Source of the DNA: Pseudomonadota bacterium
GTDB taxonomy: Bacteria > Pseudomonadota > Alphaproteobacteria > Rhizobiales > Devosiaceae
Length of the DNA stretch: 11,562 nucleotides
Assembly: GCA_023430705.1 (NCBI GenBank)
Contig: JAEYZJ010000178.1
Coordinates: 1-11,562 of the forward strand
Direction: 5' to 3'
Below the pieces are notes generated by a model that saw nothing but the letters and a program-made list of their open reading frames with translations, did not search any database and was not told the DNA's origin. Within the stretch, counting starts at the first letter, position 1, and the number at the start of each line of letters is the position of its first letter. The position numbers and the translations under genes were made by a program. Below, one piece after another: positions 1 to 6,039 of the stretch.

Positions 1-1
1 A

Positions 2-259
2 GCCGGCCTCAATCGCGATACGCCAGTCATCATGATGTCGGTCGAGCCCATGGGCCGAGAGATCGCCGCCGCCCGTGACGCCGGGGTGACCGAGTTCCTG
101 GGCAAGCCCTTTGCCGCGCGGGACCTCGGCGCCCGGCTTCGTGCCATCCGCACCGCCCCGCGCACCTTCGTCGAGACGGGCGCATACACCGGTCCCGACC
201 GGCGCCGCCGGCGCATCGCGACCCGCCCCGACCGGCGCCGGGGCCCGCCCCTCAGCTAG
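2..259 (+). CDS. Response regulator receiver domain, C-terminal fragment (5' end outside window)
   Basis: The reading frame is open from the left edge to TAG at 257-259, giving 85 visible residues; the start lies upstream. The visible part looks like the last third of a CheY-like receiver. A beta-4 strand (TPVIMMS, residues 7-13) ends in the conserved Ser/Thr, and an LGKPF motif (residues 33-37) carries the conserved Lys-Pro of beta-5, followed by a final amphipathic helix. In the family, Ser/Thr and Lys act with an N-terminal Asp that accepts phosphate from a histidine kinase; that Asp is not in the window. After the receiver comes a basic, low-complexity tail with two PDRRR units (GPDRRRR at 64-70, PDRRR at 76-80) and then the stop, so there is no C-terminal DNA-binding or enzymatic output domain. 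It may be a single-domain regulator, or have a domain further N-terminal. The partner kinase and role are unknown. Confidence 0.8.
   Translation, partial: AGLNRDTPVIMMSVEPMGREIAAARDAGVTEFLGKPFAARDLGARLRAIRTAPRTFVETGAYTGPDRRRRRIATRPDRRRGPPLS
194..240 (+). repeat. Two 14-bp direct repeats in the tail of the response regulator gene
   Basis: CCCGACCGGCGCCG occurs exactly at 194-207 and again at 227-240, 33 bp (11 codons) apart and in the same reading frame. Both copies encode Pro-Asp-Arg-Arg within the tail of the receiver protein. Each copy contains the palindrome CGGCGCCG. Because the two copies are in frame and encode the same peptide, an internal duplication is plausible, but GC-rich Arg codons could converge on the same bases. 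Confidence 0.75.
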
Positions 260-285
260 GCCGTAGACTGCCCGCCACCCTCGCG

Positions 286-1293
286 TCAGGGGCCCGGCTG
301 GAGATCGATCTCCTGCCAGCGGATACAGGCCACGCGGCGTCCGTTCGGCAGCACCTCGAGGGGCGGCACCTTCTCGGCGCACCGCGGCTGCGCGTGGCGG
401 CAGCGCGTGCGGAAGGTGCAGCCCGAGGGCTGGTTGATCGGCGACGGGATTTCCCCCACCAGCCCCTCGATCGTGCGTTGCCGCGCACGCTTGGGGTCGG
501 GGATCGGCACCGCCGTAAGCAGCGCGCGGGTATAGGGGTGCTTGGGATCGTCGTAGAGCTCGTCCCCGTCGGCGAGTTCCACCACCCGGCCCAGGTAAAG
601 CACGAGGATGCGGTCCGACACGTGCCGAACGACGCTGAGGTTGTGCGAGATGAAGATCAGCGTCAGCCCCAGCCGGTCCTTGAGCTCGGAGAGCAGGTTG
701 AGGATCTGCGCCTGGATCGACACGTCGAGCGCCGATACCGGCTCGTCGCAGACGATGAGCTTCGGCTCGCTGATCAGGGCCCGGGCAATGCCGATGCGCT
801 GCGCCTGCCCGCCCGAGAACTCGTGCGGATAGCGGTTGATCATCTCGGGCAGCAGCCCCACCGCTTCCATCGTCCGCAGCACCCGGTCCCGCCGCCCCCT
901 GGCGTCGACCTCGGGCATCAGCGTGCGCAGCGGGTCGGCGATGATCTCGCCCACCGTCATGCGCGGATTCAGCGAGGCGAGCGGATCCTGGAAGATGATC
1001 TGCAGGTCCGCGCGCTTCTTGCGCATCTCGGATTCGGGCAGGCGCGAGATGTCCTGGCCCAGCCACAGCACGCGCCCTTCGTCCGGCTTCAGCAGTTGCA
1101 GGATGCAGCGGCCCAGCGTCGATTTCCCGCAGCCCGACTCCCCGACGATGCCGAGCGTCTCGCCCCGCTTCACCGAGAAACTTATGTCCTGCAGCGCCCT
1201 GAGCTGGAACGGCCTGGCGAACAGCCCCGCCGAGATCGAGAAGTTCTTGTGGAGGTTTTCGACCCTCAGCAGGTCTTCGGTGCGATCCAGCAT
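286..1293 (-). CDS. oppF: Oligopeptide ABC transporter ATP-binding protein OppF
   Basis: 335-residue ATPase of the oligopeptide importer; it pairs with OppD on the cytoplasmic face of OppBC and hydrolyses ATP to drive peptide uptake. Visible motifs are Walker A GESGCGKST (51-59), Q-loop Gln102, signature FSGGQ (159-163), Walker B with catalytic Glu in LIVCDEP (179-185) and switch His217 (ISHN). A C-terminal oligopeptide/dipeptide extension includes HPYT (252-255) and four cysteines (292, 298, 305, 323), the arrangement linked to an Fe-S cluster in this subfamily. I chose ATG at 1293 because it forms a TAATG overlap with the oppD stop and the protein then begins at the usual family position. 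An upstream in-frame start at 1335 would add 14 unlikely residues inside oppD. Only a weak GAG element precedes the start, so translation probably depends on coupling to oppD. It is the last gene of the operon. Confidence 0.95.
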   Translation of the reverse strand: MLDRTEDLLRVENLHKNFSISAGLFARPFQLRALQDISFSVKRGETLGIVGESGCGKSTLGRCILQLLKPDEGRVLWLGQDISRLPESEMRKKRADLQIIFQDPLASLNPRMTVGEIIADPLRTLMPEVDARGRRDRVLRTMEAVGLLPEMINRYPHEFSGGQAQRIGIARALISEPKLIVCDEPVSALDVSIQAQILNLLSELKDRLGLTLIFISHNLSVVRHVSDRILVLYLGRVVELADGDELYDDPKHPYTRALLTAVPIPDPKRARQRTIEGLVGEIPSPINQPSGCTFRTRCRHAQPRCAEKVPPLEVLPNGRRVACIRWQEIDLQPGP

Positions 1294-2276
1294 TATGCCA
1301 CGTTCTCGTACTTGAGTTCGCCCTGGTACCAGCACGCCTTTTCGCGCACGTCCTCCACGGGCAGGAGCGGTGGACGCTCCTCGAAACAGCGCTCGAAGCG
1401 GAAGGCGCAGCGCGGGTGGAAAGCGCAGCCGCGCGGCAGGTGCTCGAGGCTCGGCGGCAGGCCCTGGATCGGGTCCAGCCGCGCCGCCCGCTTGTCGACA
1501 TTGGGGGTCGAGTGCAGCAGCCCCAGCGTGTAGGGGTGCCGCGGGTCGTAGAACAGGGTGTCCGTCGGCCCCTTCTCGATGCAGCGGCCGCCATACATCA
1601 CCATCATCCGGTCGGCGACGCCTGCCACCACGCCCAGGTCGTGCGTGATCAGCACCAGCGCCGTGCCGAAATCGTTGGTGAGGTTCTTGAACAGCTCCAG
1701 CATCTGCGCCTGCACGGTCACGTCCAGCGCCGTGGTGGGTTCGTCCGCGATCAGCACCTTGGGCCGGCAGAGCAGCGCCATGGCGATCATCACGCGCTGC
1801 CGCATGCCGCCCGAAAGCTCGTGCGGATAGGCATTGGCGCGCTTCACCGGCTCGGGGATGCCCACCCGCTCCAGCATCTCGATGACGGCCCGGTGGGCCC
1901 TGTCCCTGTCGTAGCCCTGGTGCTGGACCAGCACCTCGCCCAGCTGCGTGCGGACCCTGAGGCTCGGGTTGAGCGAAGTCATCGGGTCCTGGAAGATCAT
2001 CGCGATATCCTTGCCGCGATGGCGGTCGAGCTCGGCCGGCTTCAGGCCGATGAGGTTGGTGCCCCCCAGCATGGCCCGGCCGGTGACGCGCCCGTTCTTG
2101 GCGAGCAGGCCCATGATCGACAGGAAGGCCTGGCTCTTGCCAGAGCCGCTCTCGCCCACGACGGCGAGGGTCTCGCCTTCGGCCAGCGTGAAATCGAGCC
2201 CCGAGACCGCCTTTACCGAGGACTCGTGCAGTTCGAAGGTGACGTCGAGGTCGTCGACGATGAGGACATCGGCCAT
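1293..2276 (-). CDS. oppD: Oligopeptide ABC transporter ATP-binding protein OppD
   Basis: 327-residue ATPase, partner of OppF in the peptide importer. It shows Walker A GESGSGKS (41-48) followed by Gln as in E. coli OppD, Q-loop Gln96, signature LSGGM (154-158), Walker B VLIADEP (174-180) and switch His212 (THD). The C-terminal oligopeptide-transporter extension has HPYT (247-250) and cysteines 284, 290, 297 and 315, spaced exactly as in OppF. The two ATPases are clearly different proteins, not a recent duplication. The start ATG at 2276 lies one base after the oppC stop (TAGAATG). An AAGGA Shine-Dalgarno 8 bases upstream is contributed by the last codons of oppC. The length and motif set are normal for the family. 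The peptide size preference is set by OppA and cannot be read from this subunit. Confidence 0.95.
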   Translation of the reverse strand: MADVLIVDDLDVTFELHESSVKAVSGLDFTLAEGETLAVVGESGSGKSQAFLSIMGLLAKNGRVTGRAMLGGTNLIGLKPAELDRHRGKDIAMIFQDPMTSLNPSLRVRTQLGEVLVQHQGYDRDRAHRAVIEMLERVGIPEPVKRANAYPHELSGGMRQRVMIAMALLCRPKVLIADEPTTALDVTVQAQMLELFKNLTNDFGTALVLITHDLGVVAGVADRMMVMYGGRCIEKGPTDTLFYDPRHPYTLGLLHSTPNVDKRAARLDPIQGLPPSLEHLPRGCAFHPRCAFRFERCFEERPPLLPVEDVREKACWYQGELKYENVA

Positions 2277-2277
2277 T

Positions 2278-3192
2278 CTAGCGGTCCTTGGGATCGAGCG
2301 CGTCGCGAAGGCCGTCGCCCAGGTAGGTGAAGCAGAGCAGCATCGAGATCAGCACGGCCGCCGGTGCGAGCAGCATCCAGGGCAGCGTCTCGATCACCGG
2401 CGCGCCCGCCGAGATGAGCGTGCCGAGCGAGGTCTGCGGCTCCTGCACGCCGAGCCCCAGGTAGGAGAGGAAGCTCTCGGTGATGATGATCTCGGGGATG
2501 GTGAGCGTGGCATAGATCACCACCGGCCCGGTGAGGTTGGGCACGATGTGCCGGAAGATGATGGCGAACGGCCCCGCTCCGCCAGCCTTCGCCGCCTCGA
2601 TGAACTCGCGTTGCTTGAGACTAAGCGTCTGCCCGCGCACGATGCGCGCCATGGTCAGCCATTCGAGGCACCCGATGCCCACAAAGAGCAGCACCGGGGA
2701 GCGCCCGAAGATCACCACGAGGATGATGACGAACAGGATGTAGGGCAGCGCATACATGATATCGACGAAGCGCATCATGATCGCGTCGACCTTGCCGCCG
2801 AAATACCCCGCGATTGCGCCGTAGGTGATGCCGATCACCACCGACACGAACGTCGCGACGAAGGCCACGATGATCGACATCTGCGTGCCATGCATCACGC
2901 GCGCCAGCATGTCGCGGCCGTTGGCGTCGGTGCCGAAGTAGTGGAGCTTCTCGAAGTTCGGCGCCTTGCGGATCGAGCTCCAGTCCACCTTGTCGTAGGG
3001 CCAGGGCGCGAGGAGCGGCCCGACGAACGCGAACAGCACGATGGCGACGAGAACGAAGATCGAGACTACCGCGGCCTTGTTGTTCATCAGGCGCCGGATG
3101 GCGTCCTGCGTCAGCGAGCGGCCCCTGGGCGCGTTCTGCAGCGCGGTGGCATAGTCGGTGAGAATGGCGTCCTTGCCGGTGATGCCAGCCAT
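2278..3192 (-). CDS. oppC: Oligopeptide ABC transporter permease OppC
   Basis: 304-residue inner-membrane permease (E. coli OppC is about 302). A cytoplasmic N-terminal segment rich in polar residues precedes the first membrane helix (about 40-62). The subfamily motif GTDANGRD follows at 87-94, then helices near 105-128, 147-173, 222-236 and 275-291. The cytoplasmic coupling loop that docks onto the ATPases is visible as EFIEAAKAGG (196-205), ending in HIVPN (215-219), the conserved EAA motif. The C-terminus ends in the family LDPK motif. It pairs with OppB to form the peptide channel. The start ATG overlaps the oppB stop (TGATG) and is preceded by GAGG 8 bases upstream, both supporting this start. 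Membrane helix limits are estimated by eye. Confidence 0.94.
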   Translation of the reverse strand: MAGITGKDAILTDYATALQNAPRGRSLTQDAIRRLMNNKAAVVSIFVLVAIVLFAFVGPLLAPWPYDKVDWSSIRKAPNFEKLHYFGTDANGRDMLARVMHGTQMSIIVAFVATFVSVVIGITYGAIAGYFGGKVDAIMMRFVDIMYALPYILFVIILVVIFGRSPVLLFVGIGCLEWLTMARIVRGQTLSLKQREFIEAAKAGGAGPFAIIFRHIVPNLTGPVVIYATLTIPEIIITESFLSYLGLGVQEPQTSLGTLISAGAPVIETLPWMLLAPAAVLISMLLCFTYLGDGLRDALDPKDR

Positions 3193-4115
3193 CAGCGGTA
3201 CCTCACCTTGGGATCGAGCCAGGCATAGACGATATCGACGATCAGGTTCAGGGCCAGGATGATGAAGAGGTAGAGGATGGTGGTGCCGAGCACGAGGCCG
3301 TAGTCACGGTTGAGCGCCCCGGTGATGAAGTACTTCCCGATCCCGGGCAGCGCGAAGATCTGTTCGACCACCAGCGATCCGGTGAGCAGGTACGACAGCC
3401 CCGGCCCCAGATACGAGACCACCGGGATCAGCGCCGGCTTCAGCGCGTGCCGTGCAAGGATGAGCCGTGCCCCGATGCCCTTCGAGCGGGCGGTGCGGAC
3501 ATAGTTGGTGCCCAGCACCTCGATCATCGAGCCGCGGGTCAACCGCGCGATGCGGCCGGCATGCGGCAACGCCAGCACGGTGATGGGAAGGATGAGATGC
3601 GGGATGGAGCCGGCCTTGAAGCCGCCCGCCGGGACCCAGTCGAGATAGACCGCAAACACGAGCTGCAGCAGGCTGCCCATCAGGAAGTTGGGCACTACCA
3701 GCCCCACCATCGCCACCGCGACCAGCATGTAGTCGGGCCACCGGTTCTGGTTGATGGCGGCCAGCGCGCCGACCACCAGCCCGACCAGAGTCGCGACGAT
3801 GAAGGCCGAGAAACCGAGCATCAGCGTGAACGGCAGGCCGATGGCCAGCATCTGCGAGACCGAGAAATCGTCGAACACCATCGAGGGTCCGAGGTCGCCC
3901 TGCAGCAGCCGGCCAACATAGATGAAGTACTGGTTGATCAGCGGCTGGTCGAGATTGTAGTGCGCCCTCAGGTTCGCCAGCGTGTCCGGCGGCAGCTGCC
4001 GGCCGGTGTCGAACGGTCCGCCAGGGGCGAGCCTGAGGATGAAGAAACACAAAGTGACGGCGATCAAGGCAATCGGCAGGGCCGACAGCACGCGCCTCAG
4101 CGCATAACCGATCAT
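3192..4115 (-). CDS. oppB: Oligopeptide ABC transporter permease OppB
   Basis: 307-residue permease, close to E. coli OppB in length (306) and in segment order. It has an N-terminal RR-flanked first helix (about 9-29) ending in RLAPGGPF (28-35), then a periplasmic loop with the LLQGDLGPS motif (70-78). Helices follow near 95-120, 131-156, 173-190, 226-248 and 275-299, with a LPGIG motif at 256-260. The EAA coupling loop that contacts OppD/OppF is YVRTARSKG (205-213) with RHALKPALIP (222-231). The C-terminus is LDPKVRYR. I chose ATG at 4115 over GTG at 4127. The shorter form starts at the usual family position, and the purine-rich AGGAAAGG lies too close to the GTG (about 3 bases) but upstream of the ATG at a usable distance (about 11 bases). 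It follows oppA after a 103-bp spacer with a hairpin and overlaps oppC by one base. Confidence 0.93.
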   Translation of the reverse strand: MIGYALRRVLSALPIALIAVTLCFFILRLAPGGPFDTGRQLPPDTLANLRAHYNLDQPLINQYFIYVGRLLQGDLGPSMVFDDFSVSQMLAIGLPFTLMLGFSAFIVATLVGLVVGALAAINQNRWPDYMLVAVAMVGLVVPNFLMGSLLQLVFAVYLDWVPAGGFKAGSIPHLILPITVLALPHAGRIARLTRGSMIEVLGTNYVRTARSKGIGARLILARHALKPALIPVVSYLGPGLSYLLTGSLVVEQIFALPGIGKYFITGALNRDYGLVLGTTILYLFIILALNLIVDIVYAWLDPKVRYR

Positions 4116-4172
4116 TACGGTTTGCACCTTTCCTGCTGCGCGTCAGCTGTCCTGGCCGACGCGAAATGAGAA

Positions 4173-4200
4173 CGGCGCGGACATCCCAATGCCCGCGCCG
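4173..4200 (-). terminator. Strong hairpin between oppA and oppB (attenuator or mRNA-stabilising stem)
   Basis: Read on the minus strand, 12-base arms CGGCGCGGGCAT and ATGTCCGCGCCG flank a TGGG loop. All 12 positions pair in minus-strand RNA, counting one G-U. In plus-strand RNA the same position is an A-C mismatch, so the structure fits the minus-strand transcript. It starts 18 bases after the oppA stop codon and lies 57 bases before the oppB start. The downstream stretch is TTCTCATTTC, a broken U-run, so this is at best a leaky intrinsic terminator. In binding-protein transporter operons such intercistronic stems commonly lower downstream expression or protect the upstream mRNA, giving more binding protein than membrane components. 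That role is inferred here. Confidence 0.7.
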
Positions 4201-4218
4201 AAACGATCCAGGTGGTGC

Positions 4219-5841
4219 TTACTCGCTCTTGGTGAGCCAGCGGGTGCGGTGCACGTCCTTGGCGTTGTCCTCGAAGCCCGAGATGTACGGCTTGACCACG
4301 TTGTTGGCGAGGTACCAGACCAGCGGGATCGCCGCGAACTCGTCCATGGCGATCTTCTCGGCCTCGGCAAGCATCTTGGCGCGCGCCGCGAGATCCTGCT
4401 CGCCGGCGGCCTGGTCCAGCAGCTTGTCCACGGTCTCGTTGGAGTAGCGGCCGTAGTTGTTGCCCCAGTTGATGGTGCCGTCCGACTGCGTCGTGCCGGT
4501 CTTCAGGAGCTCGAGCGTGTTGCTGGGATCCGAGTAGTCGTTGAGCCAGCCGGCGCGACCGACGTCGAAGTCACCGGCGCGCAGCGCGTCGTAGTGCACG
4601 GGCGTTTCGGCGTTGAACATCTCCGCCTGCACGCCGATCTCCTGCCACATCGCCGAAATCGCGATGGCGAGGTTCTGGTGGTTGTCGTTGGTGTTGTAGC
4701 GCAGCTGCAGCTTGAGCGGATTCTCGGGCGTGTAGCCGGCGTCCGCCATCAGCTTCTTGGCTTCTTCCACGCGCTCCTCGTACGACATCTCGATATATTC
4801 CGGCAGGTAGGGCGTCACGCCCTCGTAGTTGCCGGTGCCCGGCGGCACCCAGGCATAGGCCGGGAGCTCGCCCGAGCCCCAGATGTCGGGCCCGATGATC
4901 TCGCGGTTGATCGCGATCGACATGGCCTTGCGCACGTTGACGTTGTCGAACGGCGCCTTGTCCTGGTTGATCACGTAGTAGTGGATGCCCTGGAACGGCG
5001 CGAAGCGGCCCTCGCCCGGCATGGTGTCCGTTACGACCTTCTGCTGGTCGTTCGGCAGGTCGGTGAGGATGTCGTACTCGCCGGCGCGATAGCGGTTGAA
5101 CGCCGCCGCCAGGTCGTCCTGCGTGTAATAGAAGACCTCGTCGATCTGGACGTTCTCGGCGTCGTAGTAGGTCGGGGACTTCTCGGCGCGGATGTAGTTG
5201 CCCGGCACCCACTCCTTGACGATGTAGGGACCGTTGCCGACGATGTTCTCGACACTGGTCCAGGCGTCGCCGACCTTCTCGACCACGTGCTTGGGCACCG
5301 GCCAGGCGGTGTAGTGCGTCAGCGCGCCGAGGAAGTACGGCGTCGGTCCCTCGAGCGTGATCTCGAGCGTCTTGTCGTCCAGCGCCTTGACGCCGAAGTC
5401 CGGCGAGTCGACCGGCATCGAGCCGTCCACGATCTCGGAACCGCCCTTGATCGGGTACTGCAGGTACGCGTACTCCGAGGCCGTGGCCGGGTTGAACAGG
5501 CGTCGGAACGCGAACTCGAAGTCGGCCGCCGTCACCGGCACGCCGTCGCTCCACTGGATGCCGTCGCGCAGCTTGAACGTGTAGACGAGGCCGTCATCCG
5601 ACACGGTCCAGGACTCGGCCTGGCCGGGGATGGGGTCGGCCTTGGCATCTTCGGCCAGGAGGCCCTCGATGTAGTCGCCGATGACGCGGTTCTGCCAGTC
5701 GCCTGATGCCTTGTGCGGATCGAGCGTGCCCGGCTCGGAGCCGTTCATCATGTTGAGCGTGACCGCCAGCGCCGTGCCGCTCATCAGCATGCTCAGCGCG
5801 CCTGCGGTCGCGACCGCCTTCAGGACCTGACTTATTTTCAT
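4219..5841 (-). CDS. oppA: Oligopeptide ABC transporter periplasmic substrate-binding protein OppA
   Basis: 540-residue precursor (E. coli OppA is 543) of the solute-binding protein family 5 (SBP_bac_5). A signal peptide is clear: a positively charged start (MKISQVLK), a hydrophobic core, and an ALA cleavage site at 24-26. There is no lipobox Cys, so the protein should be free in the periplasm. Family landmarks include EPGTLDPHK (36-44), GNGPYIVKEW (202-211), VRKAMSIAINRE (303-314) and RAGWLNDYSDP (429-439). In the last, Arg429, Trp432 and Asp435 have the spacing of E. coli OppA Arg413, Trp416 and Asp419, which contact the peptide backbone and its N-terminus; this supports a true peptide ligand. 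The start ATG at 5841 is preceded by AAGGAG (5858-5853, 11-base spacing); an upstream in-frame start at 5907 would bury the signal peptide. It is the first and probably most expressed gene of the opp operon. Confidence 0.94.
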   Translation of the reverse strand: MKISQVLKAVATAGALSMLMSGTALAVTLNMMNGSEPGTLDPHKASGDWQNRVIGDYIEGLLAEDAKADPIPGQAESWTVSDDGLVYTFKLRDGIQWSDGVPVTAADFEFAFRRLFNPATASEYAYLQYPIKGGSEIVDGSMPVDSPDFGVKALDDKTLEITLEGPTPYFLGALTHYTAWPVPKHVVEKVGDAWTSVENIVGNGPYIVKEWVPGNYIRAEKSPTYYDAENVQIDEVFYYTQDDLAAAFNRYRAGEYDILTDLPNDQQKVVTDTMPGEGRFAPFQGIHYYVINQDKAPFDNVNVRKAMSIAINREIIGPDIWGSGELPAYAWVPPGTGNYEGVTPYLPEYIEMSYEERVEEAKKLMADAGYTPENPLKLQLRYNTNDNHQNLAIAISAMWQEIGVQAEMFNAETPVHYDALRAGDFDVGRAGWLNDYSDPSNTLELLKTGTTQSDGTINWGNNYGRYSNETVDKLLDQAAGEQDLAARAKMLAEAEKIAMDEFAAIPLVWYLANNVVKPYISGFEDNAKDVHRTRWLTKSE

Positions 5842-5945
5842 TCTCGTCCCATCTCCTTGAACAAAACGTTTCCTGACGGGCGCGGCGATTAGAATGCCAT
5901 GCCTCATTGTTGGCCGACTGGTCGAAACCGACGGATTGGGTACGG

Positions 5946-5974
5946 ACCCTAGGGCATCGGCATTTCCGTGACAA
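5946..5974 (-). promoter_or_regulatory. Candidate sigma70-type promoter for the opp operon
   Basis: On the minus strand a TTGTCA element (5974-5969, five of six matches to TTGACA) is followed after 17 bases by TAGGGT (5951-5946), which keeps the TA...T positions of a -10 box. This would start transcription near 5938-5940 and give a leader of roughly 97-100 bases. The -35 and spacing are good but the -10 is weak, which fits a promoter needing help or under control. A second TTGACG at 5998-5993 lacks a reasonable -10 at the right distance. Confidence 0.45.
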
Positions 5975-5983
5975 GTCGGTGAC

Positions 5984-5997
5984 TGACGTATGCGTCA
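5984..5997. promoter_or_regulatory. Inverted repeat upstream of the oppA promoter, possible operator
   Basis: TGACG-TATG-CGTCA is a perfect 5-base inverted repeat with a 4-base centre. It lies 9 bases upstream of the proposed oppA -35 box, a position suitable for an activator or repressor. Nearby TGAC and GTC/GAC half-sites (for example GTGAC at 5968-5972 and the GTCG-AAAC-CGAC repeat at 5921-5932) add to the impression of a control region. The regulator is not in the window and I cannot assign a family. Short repeats of this size can occur by chance. Confidence 0.35.
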
Positions 5998-6039
5998 AGT
6001 GTTCGGGGGACGGTGCAATGTAGACGGCCGGAAGTACTG

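Larger units (their letters stand above)
5842..6039. other. Intergenic spacer between fadI and oppA
   Basis: This 198-bp stretch is the only sizeable non-coding region in the window. It holds the candidate oppA promoter, a short inverted repeat upstream of it, further GTC/GAC half-sites, the oppA leader and the oppA Shine-Dalgarno. No convincing open reading frame or RNA gene is visible. No clear intrinsic terminator for the upstream fadI gene is present, so some read-through from the beta-oxidation operon into opp is possible. Confidence 0.7.

Noticed and set aside
1293..1335. Upstream start for oppF adding 14 residues
   Set aside because: The TAATG junction with oppD and the usual family N-terminus favour the ATG at 1293.
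394..3228. Plus-strand open frames of 379, 304 and 426 residues opposite oppF, oppD and oppC
   Set aside because: They overlap genes with intact family motifs, have low-complexity Arg/His/Asp/Gln-rich products, and lack their own ribosome-binding context. They are best explained by codon bias.
4116..4127. GTG start for oppB at 4127
   Set aside because: The purine-rich element is only about 3 bases upstream, and family members start at the position of the ATG at 4115.
4189..5706. 505-residue plus-strand open frame opposite oppA
   Set aside because: It is the antisense shadow of a clear, full-length oppA; the product is Arg/Val/His-rich with no recognisable domain. Long antisense open frames are expected where third positions are mostly G/C.
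5838..5852. Four-codon upstream frame (ATG at 5852) ending on the oppA start
   Set aside because: The Shine-Dalgarno lies directly against this ATG with no spacing, so initiation there is unlikely; probably accidental.
5842..5907. Upstream start for oppA adding 22 residues
   Set aside because: It would place a polar, charged stretch before a standard signal peptide; the ATG at 5841 has an AAGGAG upstream.
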